A DNA stretch of 64,000 bases from an uncultured Collinsella sp. (GTDB lineage: Bacteria > Actinomycetota > Coriobacteriia > Coriobacteriales > Coriobacteriaceae), in the NCBI GenBank assembly GCA_900544235.1, contig UQUL01000003.1, forward strand, positions 17,377-81,376, written 5' to 3'. Under the pieces are notes generated by a model. That model was not told the origin of the DNA and did not search any database. It saw only the letters and a program-made list of their open reading frames with translations. The first letter of the stretch is position 1. Each line of letters begins with the position of its first letter. A program made the translations under genes and the position numbers. This document shows positions 19,072 to 28,130 of the stretch, one piece after another.

Positions 19072-19089
19072 TCGGCCGTCTTCAAACTT

Positions 19090-19122
19090 ACTCGGCCAAA
19101 ACCGACTCGGTTTTGGCCGAGT
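19090..19122. repeat. 33-bp perfect palindrome
   Basis: ACTCGGCCAAAACCG and CGGTTTTGGCCGAGT are perfect 15-bp arms around ACT. It sits about 135 bases upstream of the topoisomerase B gene. It has no T-run and may be a repetitive palindrome or a regulator-binding site. Confidence 0.7.
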
Positions 19123-19256
19123 AAACAAATCTCCATCGAACTCCGAACGATTGTTCGATGGATTTCGTGTTGGGTGGAATCGTCTGTGGGCTGGGCTATG
19201 CTACCTTGACTATCTATATGACTTAAACGCAGCAAGGGAGCACCGAGAGAGCGAGT

Positions 19257-21254
19257 ATGGCAAAAAACACCGCAAACTATGGTAACGACAGTATCCGCCA
19301 GCTCAAGGACGAGGAGCGCGTTCGTCTGCGCCCCGCCGTTATCTTTGGCTCGGACGGACTTGACGGTTGCGCGCATGCCGCCTTCGAGATCCTGTCCAAC
19401 GCCGTTGACGAGGCGCGCCAGGGCTACGGCAAGCTCATCACCCTTACCGCCTTTCGCGATGGCTCCATTCAGGTAGAGGACAACGGCCGCGGCTGCCCGC
19501 TCGACTGGAACCCTTCCGAGAAACGCTTTAACTGGGAGCTTGTCTTTTGCGAGCTCTACGCCGGCGGCAAGTACAACAACAACCAGGGCGGCGACTACGA
19601 CTTCTCGCTCGGTACCAACGGCCTGGGCTCCTGCGCGACCCAGTATGCCTCCGAGTACATGGACGTCACGGTTTGGCGCGACGGCAACAAGTACTCCCTG
19701 CACTTTAAAAAGGGCAAGGTCGTCGGCGCCAAAAAGAAGGCACTCGAGATTGAGCCCAGCGACGAGAACCGCACCGGCACCACTATCAAGTGGCGCCCCG
19801 ATCTTGAGGTCTTTACCTCGATCAGCATTCCCCACGAGTGGTATCGCGAGACCATGCGCCGCCAGGCCGTGGTCAACGCCAACGTGACCTTCCGCCTGCG
19901 TATCGAGGGCGACGATGGCGAGTTTTCCGAAGAGGACTTTTGCTACCCCAAGGGCATCGAGGACTATGTGCTCGAGAAGGTCGGTGCCGACTACCTCACC
20001 GAGCCCTTCTTTATCGAAGCCGACCGTCGCGGTCGCGATCGTGAGGACCTGCCCGACTACAACGTAAAAATCACCGCATGCATGTGTTTCTCGCGCACCT
20101 TCACGATGCAGGAGTACTACCACAACTCATCGTGGCTCGAGAACGGCGGTTCGCCCGAAAAGGCCGCCCGCAGCGCTCTGACCAGCGCCATCGATGCCTA
20201 CATCAAGAATCAAGGCAAGTACAACAAAAACGAAAGCGGCATTAAGTGGCAAGACGTCCAGGACTGCCTGGTACTTGTGACCAACTGCTTCTCCACCCAG
20301 ACGTCCTACGAAAACCAGACCAAGAAAGCCATCAATAACCGCTTTATCCAGCAGGCCATGACGGCCTTCTTTAAGGAGCGCCTCTCGACCTACTTGATCG
20401 AGAACAAGGACGCCGCCAATAAGATCATGGAGCAGGTGCTCATCAACAAGCGCTCGCGCGAGAACGCCGAGAAGACGCGTCAGAGCATCAAGACCAACCT
20501 GCAGCAGAAGACCGACATGGCCAACCGCGTGCAGAAATTCATCGACTGCCGCTCCAAGGACAAGAGCCGTCGCGAGATCTACATCGTAGAGGGCGACTCG
20601 GCAGCAGGCGCCATTCGCACGTCGCGCGATGCCGAGTTCCAGGGCGTTATGCCCGTCCGCGGTAAGATCCTCAACTGCCTGAAGGAGGACTACCCGCGCA
20701 TCTTTAAGTCCGACATCATCATGGACCTCATGCGCGTGCTGGGCTGCGGCGTGGAAATCAAGGACAAGCGCATCAAGAACCTCGGTGCCTTTGACCTGGA
20801 CAACCTCAACTGGAACAAGGTCATCATCTGTACGGACGCCGACGTCGACGGTTATCACATCCGCACGCTCGTGCTCACCATGCTCTACCGCCTGGTGCCA
20901 ACGCTTATCGACGAGGGCTACGTGTATATCGCCGAGTCGCCGCTCTACGAGATCAACTGCAAAGAGAAGACCTACTTTGCCTACACCGAGCTCGAAAAGA
21001 ACGGCATCCTCAAGGAGATCGGCGACCAGAAGTGCTCCATCAACCGCTCCAAGGGTCTTGGTGAAAACGACCCGGACATGATGTGGCTCACCACCATGAA
21101 CCCCGAGACGCGCCGCCTGATCAAGGTTGAACCCGAGGACGTTTCCAAGATGGAGACCATGTTCAACCTGTTGCTGGGCAACGACGAGGCAGGCCGCAAG
21201 CGCCATATCTCCGAGCACGGCAAGGAATACCTGGACCAGCTGGACCTGCAGTAG
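19257..21254 (+). CDS. Type IIA topoisomerase subunit B (GyrB/ParE-like)
   Basis: 665 residues. It has the GHKL ATPase domain (FEILSNAVDEA, then VEDNGRGCP and the SLGTNGLGS lid) and a Toprim domain with IVEGDSAAGAIRTSRD (about 440) and TDADVDGYHIRTL. Its length and diverged motifs (canonical gyrase has EGDSAGGSAKQGRD) suggest the second, topo-IV-like enzyme of this lineage rather than the principal gyrase. The subunit A gene follows after 45 bases. The pair relaxes or decatenates DNA. Confidence 0.9.
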   Translation: MAKNTANYGNDSIRQLKDEERVRLRPAVIFGSDGLDGCAHAAFEILSNAVDEARQGYGKLITLTAFRDGSIQVEDNGRGCPLDWNPSEKRFNWELVFCELYAGGKYNNNQGGDYDFSLGTNGLGSCATQYASEYMDVTVWRDGNKYSLHFKKGKVVGAKKKALEIEPSDENRTGTTIKWRPDLEVFTSISIPHEWYRETMRRQAVVNANVTFRLRIEGDDGEFSEEDFCYPKGIEDYVLEKVGADYLTEPFFIEADRRGRDREDLPDYNVKITACMCFSRTFTMQEYYHNSSWLENGGSPEKAARSALTSAIDAYIKNQGKYNKNESGIKWQDVQDCLVLVTNCFSTQTSYENQTKKAINNRFIQQAMTAFFKERLSTYLIENKDAANKIMEQVLINKRSRENAEKTRQSIKTNLQQKTDMANRVQKFIDCRSKDKSRREIYIVEGDSAAGAIRTSRDAEFQGVMPVRGKILNCLKEDYPRIFKSDIIMDLMRVLGCGVEIKDKRIKNLGAFDLDNLNWNKVIICTDADVDGYHIRTLVLTMLYRLVPTLIDEGYVYIAESPLYEINCKEKTYFAYTELEKNGILKEIGDQKCSINRSKGLGENDPDMMWLTTMNPETRRLIKVEPEDVSKMETMFNLLLGNDEAGRKRHISEHGKEYLDQLDLQ

Positions 21255-21299
21255 CAGCACATCGATAACGACGGCCCATAAGAAGTTCAAGAGGATATC

Positions 21300-23540
21300 G
21301 TGGCAAAGAAGAAGACGAAGAACCAGCCAAAGAAAAAGCAGGTTAACGCCGAGAACGTCATCGGCCTGCACTCCGAGGTCACCGACCAGCCGATCACGCA
21401 GACGCTCGAGGTCAACTACATGCCCTACGCCATGAGCGTCAATGTCTCGCGTGCATTCCCCGAGATCGACGGCTTTAAGCCCTCGCACCGCAAGCTGCTC
21501 TATACCATGTACAAGATGGGTCTGCTCAAGGGCGAGCGCCAGAAGAGCGCCAACATCGTGGGTCAGACCATGAAGCTCAACCCGCACGGCGACGCGGCGA
21601 TTTACGAGACGATGGTGCGCCTGGCCACCGGCAACGAGGCGCTGCTCGCCCCCTTCGTGGAGTCGAAGGGCAACTTTGGCAAGTATTATTCGGGCGACCT
21701 GAGCTACGCCGCCTCGCGTTACACCGAGGCCAAGCTCTCCCCCATCAGCGCCGAGATCTTCAAGGACATCGATAAGGATCCGGTCGACTTCGTCGACAGC
21801 TACGACGGCGCCATGAAGGAGCCGCGTCTGTTGCCCACCACATTCCCCAACATCCTTGTCTCGGCCAATAAGGGCATCGGCGTCGCCATGGCGTCCGACA
21901 TCTGTGGCTTCAACCTCAACGAGGTCTGCACCGCCACGATGCACTACCTCAAGGATCCCGACTGCGACCTGCTCGAGTACATGCCCATGCCCGACTTCTC
22001 GACCGGCGGCGAAATTATCTACCGCCGCGAGGAGATGGAAAAGATTATCGAGACCGGTCTTGGCAGCTTCCAGATTCGCTCCCGCTGGCGCTGGATTCCC
22101 GAAGAGCGCATCATCGAGGTCTACGAGATCCCCTACACCACCAAGACCGATGTCATCATCGAGCGCATCGTCAAGCTCTCCAAAGAGGGCAAGGTCAAGG
22201 AGATCGCAGACATCCGCGACGAGACCGACCTTTCGGGTCTGCGCATCGCTATCGACCTTAAGCGCGGTGTCGACCCCGACAAGCTCATGGCCAAGCTCTA
22301 TCGCTCGACCACGCTGCAGGATTCGTTCTCGTGCAACTTCAACGTGTTGGTCGATGGTTACCCTCGCGTTATGGGCGTGCGCCAGATCCTGCACGAGTGG
22401 GTCAAGTGGCGTATTGAGTCCACGCGTCGCCGCATTAACTTTGACCTGGGCAAAAAGTCCGAGCGCCTGCACCTGCTGCACGGCCTCGAGGCGATCCTGC
22501 TCGATATCGACAAGGCCATCGCCATCATCCGCGGTACCAAGCTCGAAGCCGAGGTCGTGCCCAACCTTATGAAGGGTTTCGATATCGACGAGACCCAGGC
22601 CGAGTTTGTTGCCGAACTTAAGCTCCGCAACATCAACGAGGAGTACATTCTCAACCGCACCAAGGATATCGCCAAGCTCGAGGGCGAGATTGCCGAGCTT
22701 GAGGAGATTCTCTCCAGCGAGGAGAACATCAAGAAGGTCATCAGCGACGAGCTGGCCGCGGTCAACAAGAAGTACGTGATGCCGCGCCGCACGGGCAGGA
22801 TCGAGCCCCACGAGGTCATCGAGGTAAGCTTGGAGCCCGAGGTCGAGGAGTACCCGGTCACCATCATGCTCTCGCGCGACGGCTACCTTAAGAAGATGAC
22901 GGACCGCGTACTCAAGAAGGCGACCACGCTCAAGTACAAGGACGGCGACAAACCCTTTATCGAGTTCCCGTCCTCCAACACGCACGAGCTGCTCGTGTTT
23001 ACCAACAAGAGCCAGGTGTACAAGTGCAAGGTTGCGGCGTTTGAGGACACCAAGTCGGCCCAGCTGGGCTCGTACCTGCCCACCGATCTTGAGATGGAAC
23101 CCGACGAGAGCGTGATCTGGGTCATCGACCCCGAGGACTACAAGGCCGACGTGCTGTTTGTCTTTGAGAACGGCCGCGCGGTGCGCGTCGCACTTGCCGG
23201 ATACGTTACCAAGACCAACCGCAAGCGCCTCAAGAACGCCATCTACGGCGGCAGCAAGCTGCTATATGCCCAGGTGCTCAAGGAGGACCGCGACATCGCG
23301 CTGGTCTCGAGCGACTATCGCCTGATGAACTTCAACACGTCGCTGCTCAAAACCAAGACGACCACCAACACGCAGGGCGTCCAGGCCTTTACGGCCAAGA
23401 AGGGCCGCTCGGTCACCACCGTCGGCACGACCGAGGAGATTCTTGGCGCCGGCGTCTCGGCCGAAAAGTTCACCGCACAGAGTCTGCCCTCCGCCGGTGC
23501 CCTCATGAAGGAAAACGACATGCCGAGCCTGTTTGACTAG
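21300..23540 (+). CDS. Type IIA topoisomerase subunit A (GyrA/ParC-like)
   Basis: 746 residues from a GTG with AGAGG 5 bases upstream. The winged-helix and tower domains carry the catalytic Tyr141 in SYAASRYTEAKLS. A coiled-coil segment follows (about 440-480), then a C-terminal beta-pinwheel region. I see no gyrase-specific QRRGGKG box, which fits a topo-IV-like role. It cuts and passes DNA together with the subunit B product upstream. Confidence 0.9.
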   Translation: MAKKKTKNQPKKKQVNAENVIGLHSEVTDQPITQTLEVNYMPYAMSVNVSRAFPEIDGFKPSHRKLLYTMYKMGLLKGERQKSANIVGQTMKLNPHGDAAIYETMVRLATGNEALLAPFVESKGNFGKYYSGDLSYAASRYTEAKLSPISAEIFKDIDKDPVDFVDSYDGAMKEPRLLPTTFPNILVSANKGIGVAMASDICGFNLNEVCTATMHYLKDPDCDLLEYMPMPDFSTGGEIIYRREEMEKIIETGLGSFQIRSRWRWIPEERIIEVYEIPYTTKTDVIIERIVKLSKEGKVKEIADIRDETDLSGLRIAIDLKRGVDPDKLMAKLYRSTTLQDSFSCNFNVLVDGYPRVMGVRQILHEWVKWRIESTRRRINFDLGKKSERLHLLHGLEAILLDIDKAIAIIRGTKLEAEVVPNLMKGFDIDETQAEFVAELKLRNINEEYILNRTKDIAKLEGEIAELEEILSSEENIKKVISDELAAVNKKYVMPRRTGRIEPHEVIEVSLEPEVEEYPVTIMLSRDGYLKKMTDRVLKKATTLKYKDGDKPFIEFPSSNTHELLVFTNKSQVYKCKVAAFEDTKSAQLGSYLPTDLEMEPDESVIWVIDPEDYKADVLFVFENGRAVRVALAGYVTKTNRKRLKNAIYGGSKLLYAQVLKEDRDIALVSSDYRLMNFNTSLLKTKTTTNTQGVQAFTAKKGRSVTTVGTTEEILGAGVSAEKFTAQSLPSAGALMKENDMPSLFD

Positions 23541-23576
23541 GTACCACGGCAACGAGACCGTTAGATACTTCGCAAA

Positions 23577-23629
23577 GCGACGAGGCCCGGAACGCAACGG
23601 CATTGCGCCCGGGACTCGTCGTTTTTCTT
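23577..23629 (+). terminator. Terminator of the topoisomerase operon
   Basis: CGACGAGGCCCGG (23578-23590) pairs with CCGGGACTCGTCG (23609-23621) and is followed by TTTTTCTTC. It lies 37 bases past the subunit A stop codon. Confidence 0.92.
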
Positions 23630-23721
23630 CTCAACTATTTTTAACGCAGATAAATTGATTTCTGCTTATTTTTCTGCGTAAAAAATGTCAGCGCCACTGC
23701 TTCGATGCCCTTTGGTCAGTC

Positions 23722-23778
23722 GTTAGCAAAACTTGCAAAAGTTAGCAAAACTTGCAAAAATTAGCAAAACTTGCAAAG
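23722..23778. promoter_or_regulatory. Three tandem 19-bp repeats with internal dyads upstream of an ATPase gene
   Basis: The unit GTTAGCAAAACTTGCAAAA occurs at 23722-23740 and 23741-23759, and again at 23760-23778 with changes only at its first and last bases. Each unit contains the dyad GCAA-AAC-TTGC. The last copy runs into the ribosome site of the ATPase gene. This looks like an operator array, probably for autoregulation or a dedicated repressor. Confidence 0.85.
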
Positions 23779-23786
23779 GAGCTACC

Positions 23787-24881
23787 ATGGAGTACAGCAA
23801 GAACCCCTTTACCCCGACGTTCGGAAGCGTCCCTCCCTTTCTAGCGGGTCGCGAGCATATCCTGCGTGACATCAACCGTGGCTTTATCAACGGCCCGGGA
23901 GATCCCAACCTGTCAACCATTTTTACGGGCGCAAGGGGAACGGGCAAGACGGCGCTTCTCTCGCTCCTTTCAGAAACGGCGCTTGAACACGGCTGGATCG
24001 CAGCAAATGTCTCCGCCATGCCAGGCATGCTCGAAGATATTATCGAGCGAACCAAAGAAGCCGCAGATAGCTACCTCTCACAGCCTCACGCGCGCATAAA
24101 CGGTGTTCAAATTGGCCCAGTGGGCATCGATTGGACATATGCTCAAGAGGCTCAGGGCAACTGGCGCACGCGCATGAATGGCATCTTTAAGCAACTCGAA
24201 AAACATGACATCGGACTTCTCATCACCATCGATGAAGTCACCGTCGATCTCGAAGAAATGCTTCAATTTGCCTCTGTTTACCAGCACTTTGTACGCGAAG
24301 GTAAAAAAGTTGCCCTACTCATGGCAGGACTGCCCTACAAAGTATCGGCGTTGCTGCGCAACGATTCCGTCTCGTTCCTTAGGCGTTCCCAATATCATCA
24401 GTTGGGACGAATCACTGACGTTGAAATTGCAAACGCATTCCGCAAAACCGTTGAGGCCGGAGGCCGCTCAATCACGCCAGAAGCGCTCGAGGATGCCGTG
24501 AAGGCCGTCGACGGATTTCCCTATATGATGCAGCTCGTCGGATATCGCACATGGGATGTTTCGGAGAACTCGCCCAAAATCAGTGCACCTGATGTACAGC
24601 AGGGTTCTCTGCTTGCCCGCATGGAGCTGCGCGATCGAATTCTCGAAACTACCTATCGGGAGCTTTCCGATAAAGACATTGAGTTTTTGCTCGCGATGCT
24701 GCCCGATTCTGGCCCCAGCAGGGTCTCGGAGATAGCCAAACGCATGGGCGTCGCCAGCAACTACGCAAGCCAATACAAACGCCGCCTCCTGGAGGACGGC
24801 GTCATTGGAGAGCGCGGGCGTGGTCTCGTTGGCTTTGACATTCCCGCGTTCAGGGAATTCTTGAACGAGAAGGCGTTTTAG
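23787..24881 (+). CDS. AAA+ ATPase with C-terminal winged helix
   Basis: 364 residues from ATG 23787, which has AGGAG 5 bases upstream. Walker A is FTGARGTGKTALLSLL (about 47-55), Walker B is GLLITIDEVT, and a C-terminal winged helix lies in SRVSEIAKRMGVASNYASQY. This matches the orc1/cdc6-like, standalone ATPases scattered in Actinobacteria and Archaea, whose function is mostly unknown. The array of dyads just upstream suggests tight regulation. It has no obvious partner gene. Confidence 0.85.
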   Translation: MEYSKNPFTPTFGSVPPFLAGREHILRDINRGFINGPGDPNLSTIFTGARGTGKTALLSLLSETALEHGWIAANVSAMPGMLEDIIERTKEAADSYLSQPHARINGVQIGPVGIDWTYAQEAQGNWRTRMNGIFKQLEKHDIGLLITIDEVTVDLEEMLQFASVYQHFVREGKKVALLMAGLPYKVSALLRNDSVSFLRRSQYHQLGRITDVEIANAFRKTVEAGGRSITPEALEDAVKAVDGFPYMMQLVGYRTWDVSENSPKISAPDVQQGSLLARMELRDRILETTYRELSDKDIEFLLAMLPDSGPSRVSEIAKRMGVASNYASQYKRRLLEDGVIGERGRGLVGFDIPAFREFLNEKAF

Positions 24882-24910
24882 CACGCCGGAATTGTCCGCG
24901 GAAGCATCAA

Positions 24911-24978
24911 CGCATGGCAATCAGCATTCCTCTTGGTAAGGATAGCAAGCATTTTCCACCAACACCGATTGCCATGCG
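24911..24978. repeat. Inverted repeat between convergent genes
   Basis: CGCATGGCAATC (24911-24922) and GATTGCCATGCG (24967-24978) are perfect 12-bp arms around 44 bases. It lies between the ATPase and the flavodoxin-like gene, which converge. It may be a terminator or a repeat; no T-run is evident. Confidence 0.55.
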
Positions 24979-24990
24979 CTCCTCTTGTCC

Positions 24991-25521
24991 TTAGGCGAGC
25001 TTGCGAGCGAGCTCTCGCACCTCTTCCAACTTGGACGACGATGCCATGCTGTCGCGCTCGGTCATACCGCTGATGGTGATAATGCCCTGGTCCTCCCACT
25101 TGCAGTACGCGCATGTGGACTTGTACATAGCGATAGCCGCATCATAGACGCCCTCGCTGTGGCTATCGAGCAAAAGGGCCGTCTTGGTGAACGGGAAGCC
25201 CGTGGCACCGAAGGCGTACAGGCGGTCGATGGCGGCCTTCTCCTGCGCAGTGATATCAAACCAGTAGATAGGCGAAGCGAAGACAACCATGTCGGCGCCT
25301 TTCAGCGGCTCGATCACGTCGGCCATGTCATCCTTCTGCACGCAAGTGCCCTCATGGGCAAAGCAGTACTGACACCCCAGGCAGCCGGCGATCTTCTTGC
25401 CGGCAACGCGGACGACCTCGACTGTATGGCCGGCCTCGCGCGCGGTCTCGGCAAACGCCTCGACCATGGTGTCGGTATTGGCGCCCTTGCGCGGGCTACC
25501 ACTCAATACAACGATATTCAT
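24991..25521 (-). CDS. Flavodoxin-family NAD(P)H-dependent FMN reductase-like protein
   Basis: 176 residues. The N-terminal phosphate-binding loop is VVLSGSPRKGANTD and the flavin-binding SPIYWFDITAQEKAAIDR lies at about 85-102. A CLGCQYC motif (about 47-53) places it with iron-sulfur flavoprotein-like NADPH-dependent FMN reductases. It would reduce quinones or other small molecules in the cytoplasm. It is transcribed alone or with the hydrolase operon 148 bases upstream. Confidence 0.85.
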   Translation of the reverse strand: MNIVVLSGSPRKGANTDTMVEAFAETAREAGHTVEVVRVAGKKIAGCLGCQYCFAHEGTCVQKDDMADVIEPLKGADMVVFASPIYWFDITAQEKAAIDRLYAFGATGFPFTKTALLLDSHSEGVYDAAIAMYKSTCAYCKWEDQGIITISGMTERDSMASSSKLEEVRELARKLA

Positions 25522-25669
25522 AGGATTCCCCCTTCTTCATGCCGCAGCCGCGCGGCATATTATTATGTTTTAACCAAAACGTATGGAGTTATTCAATCGC
25601 CTCGTTTCAGCTACTCCCGCTCTTTAGAAGAATCGTTGCTGGAAGCTTGGCATTGAATCGAGGCACGCC

Positions 25670-26641
25670 TTATTTCAGGAATTCCTCAAAGAATGCCTTC
25701 AGCTTTCCAAACGGAATGATGTCCATCTGATCGTAAAGGTCGGTGTGGCTGGCACCGGGGATAATGAGCAATTCCTTGTTGTTCCCGGTCAGCTTGCCGT
25801 ACGCGGTTTCGCTGAAATAGCGGGAGTGTGCCTTCTCGCCATGCACCAGCAACACAGCAGAGCGGATTTCGCTGCTATATTGCAAAACCGGCATATTCAA
25901 AAAGGACAGCGAGGACGTCACATTCCAGCCACCGTTGGAGTTCAGGCTGCGGGGATGGTAGCCTCGCGGAGTCTTGTAGTAGGCGTAATAGTCCGCTATA
26001 AACTGCGGCGCATCCTCCGGCAGCGGATCGACCACGCCGCCCGCCAGCGTATAACTGCCGTTTTTATAGTCCTCGGTGCGCTGCGCGTTCAGCACTTTCC
26101 GCTTTTCAAAGCGCGCCTGCTCGGAATCCTCGGCGTCAAAATAGCCGTTGGCGGTCACACGGGTCATGTCGTACATGGTCATAGCCGCGGTAGCTTTGAT
26201 ACGAGTGTCGATGGCCGCCGCATTGACTGCCATGCCGCCCCAACCGCAGATACCGATGATGCCGATGCGCTTTGGATCGACGTTTTCCTGTACCGAGAGG
26301 AAGTCCACCGCTGCGCAGAAGTCCTCGGTGTTGATGTCCGGAGATGCTACATAGCGGGGCGTACCGCCGCTCTCACCGGTATAGGACGGGTCAAAGGCAA
26401 TTGTGAAAAAGCCCAGCTCCGCCATTTTCTGCGCGTACAGACCGGAAGACTGCTCCTTCACCGCGCCAAACGGACCGCTGACGGCGATAGCGGGCAGCTT
26501 GCCTTCCGCGTTCTTCGGCACGTAGACGTCGGCCGCCAGCGTGATGCCGTATCGATTGTGGAAGGTCACCTTGCTGTGCTCGACCTTGTCGTTTTTGGGG
26601 AACACCTTGTCCCATTCCTGCGTCAGTTTCAACTGCTCCAT
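25670..26641 (-). CDS. Alpha/beta hydrolase, Cys-nucleophile type
   Basis: 323 residues. Strand and oxyanion region LPAIAVSGPFGAVKEQ, nucleophile elbow GICGWGG (Cys where Ser is usual), then the catalytic Asp region and IPGASHTDLYD with the catalytic His. Length and sequence pattern resemble the YcjY/dienelactone-hydrolase group. The gene starts 2 bases past the stop of the CMD-cupin gene, so they are an operon. The Cys nucleophile suggests lactone or thioester substrates rather than simple esters; the true substrate is unknown. Confidence 0.85.
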   Translation of the reverse strand: MEQLKLTQEWDKVFPKNDKVEHSKVTFHNRYGITLAADVYVPKNAEGKLPAIAVSGPFGAVKEQSSGLYAQKMAELGFFTIAFDPSYTGESGGTPRYVASPDINTEDFCAAVDFLSVQENVDPKRIGIIGICGWGGMAVNAAAIDTRIKATAAMTMYDMTRVTANGYFDAEDSEQARFEKRKVLNAQRTEDYKNGSYTLAGGVVDPLPEDAPQFIADYYAYYKTPRGYHPRSLNSNGGWNVTSSLSFLNMPVLQYSSEIRSAVLLVHGEKAHSRYFSETAYGKLTGNNKELLIIPGASHTDLYDQMDIIPFGKLKAFFEEFLK

Positions 26642-26643
26642 GC

Positions 26644-27409
26644 CTAAGCCTCCTTGTCAGTCGCTTTAAGGTATTGCTCGTCGTCCACGGGCTCCAACCA
26701 CTCGTTGGAGGTCTCCTCACCCGGAACTTCCACCGCGAGATGGGAGAACCAGCTGTCAGGCGCCGCACCGTGCCAGTGCTTTACGCCCGCGGGAATATTT
26801 ACCACGTCGCCAGGATGCAGCTCCTGTGCCGATTTGCCCCATTCCTGGTAAAACCCTCGACCGGCCACGCAGATGAGGATCTGTCCGCCACCGCTTTTGG
26901 CGTGATGAACGTGCCAGTTGTTGCGGCAGCCGGGCTCGAACGTCACGTTGTAGACGCCGACCTGCTCGGTGGAAAGGGGCGCGAGGTAGCTTTGCCCGAT
27001 AAAGTACTTCGCAAATGCGTCGTTGGGGGGCACCGATGGGAAAGGCCATCTCGTTTTGATGCTTGGCTCTTGCATCAGCGGCATCGCTATCCGCCCAGAC
27101 CTCCTTCGCCATGCGGAAGGCCGCCCACGCCTTGGGCCATCCCGCGTAAAACGCCGCGTGCGTAATGATTTCCGCTATCTCCGCCCTGGTCACCCCGTTG
27201 TTCTTTGCGGACATCAGATGATATTGGAACGAGGAGTCCGTCAGCCCCTGCGCCATCAGGGCAACCACCGTCACTATGCTGCGGTCGCGCAAGGAAAGCT
27301 CGCCCTCTCGGCTCCACACCTCGCCGAACAGCACGTCGTCGTTGAGCTGTGCGAATTTGGGGGCAAAGTCCCCCAGGGCATCCCTGCCCGCTGTCTGCTT
27401 AATTGCCAT
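26644..27409 (-). pseudogene. CMD-cupin fusion gene with a homopolymer frameshift
   Basis: The first part, from ATG 27409 (GGAGG 9 bases upstream), encodes a carboxymuconolactone decarboxylase-like protein (LSLRDRSIVTVVALMAQG, AEIITHAAFYAGWPKAW). At a G6 run (27025-27030; C6 in the coding sense) the frame shifts. The downstream frame continues as a cupin (NNWHVHHAKSGGGQILICVA, PGDVVNIPAGVKHWH). With five bases instead of six the two halves join as one reading frame, matching known CMD-cupin fusions. It may be a true pseudogene, a phase-variable switch or a sequencing error. Confidence 0.85.
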
Positions 27410-27617
27410 GATCGATTTCCTCCCGTCGATGGTTCTGAACACGAATCTGCTTACGCGCGGCCAAGTGGCCCGCCTAGATTCCCATGTCCATTTGTCGCGC
27501 TTGCTCAAGAGCAGGATGCCCAGCGATTTCGCCTACGCCGTTCACGCCGCCGGCGAAAACCGTTTTGCCCATTACGGACCACCCCTTGCGCTACCGATTT
27601 GTATTGACGAGAATGAA

Positions 27618-27646
27618 GGTAATACCTAAACCTGACTTTAGGTCAA
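27618..27646 (-). promoter_or_regulatory. MerR-type promoter-operator of the hydrolase operon
   Basis: On the minus strand TTGACC (27646-27641) and TATTAC lie in a spacing typical of MerR-controlled promoters. ACCTAAA and TTTAGGT (27624-27630 and 27637-27643) form a 7-bp dyad across the spacer. It lies between the MerR gene and the divergent operon, as MerR activators usually require. Confidence 0.6.
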
Positions 27647-27677
27647 GGAATGAATTCGAGATTTATTCGGAGGGGCC

Positions 27678-28118
27678 ATGTACACAATCGGACAAGTGGC
27701 GGATATGTTCGGTCTGCCCGTTTCCACGCTGCGCTATTACGACAAGCAGGGATTGTTCCCGGAATTGGAACGGACGTCCGGCATTCGCCGATTCGGCGAT
27801 ACGGAACTCGAGGCGCTTCGGGTCATCGAATGCCTGAAGAAGGCTGGAATGGAGATTAAGGACATCCGACTGTTCATGGAATGGTGCGCGGAGGGCCCAT
27901 CGACATATCCCAAGCGCAAGGCCATGTTTGAGGAGCGAAAGGCCCACATGGAGTCGGAGATCGCGAACATGAACCGTGCGCTGGATATGCTGAGGTTCAA
28001 ATGCTGGTACTACGAGCAGGCGATCCAAGATGGCAACGAGGATAGAGTGAAGGCGCTGATTCCCGACAATTTGCCGGAAGAGATCAAAGAAGTCTACGAG
28101 AACGCCCACGCTCGATAA
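27678..28118 (+). CDS. MerR-family transcriptional regulator
   Basis: 146 residues. The N-terminus is a MerR helix-turn-helix (YTIGQVADMFGLPVSTLRYY, then the wing region IRRFGDTELEALRVI). A dimerising coiled coil (EERKAHMESEIANMNRALDM) and a short C-terminal effector region follow. Its gene is divergent from the CMD-cupin/hydrolase operon and the dyad between them is a likely operator. The effector is unknown. Confidence 0.92.
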   Translation: MYTIGQVADMFGLPVSTLRYYDKQGLFPELERTSGIRRFGDTELEALRVIECLKKAGMEIKDIRLFMEWCAEGPSTYPKRKAMFEERKAHMESEIANMNRALDMLRFKCWYYEQAIQDGNEDRVKALIPDNLPEEIKEVYENAHAR

Positions 28119-28130
28119 TGCCGACCGATC

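Noticed and set aside
20127..22985. 952-codon minus-strand frame opposite the topoisomerase genes
   Set aside because: Leu/Val/Asp-rich antisense composition and no ribosome site; the plus-strand genes are certain.
23722..23778. CRISPR array
   Set aside because: The three repeats have no spacers between them; they are contiguous operator-like units.
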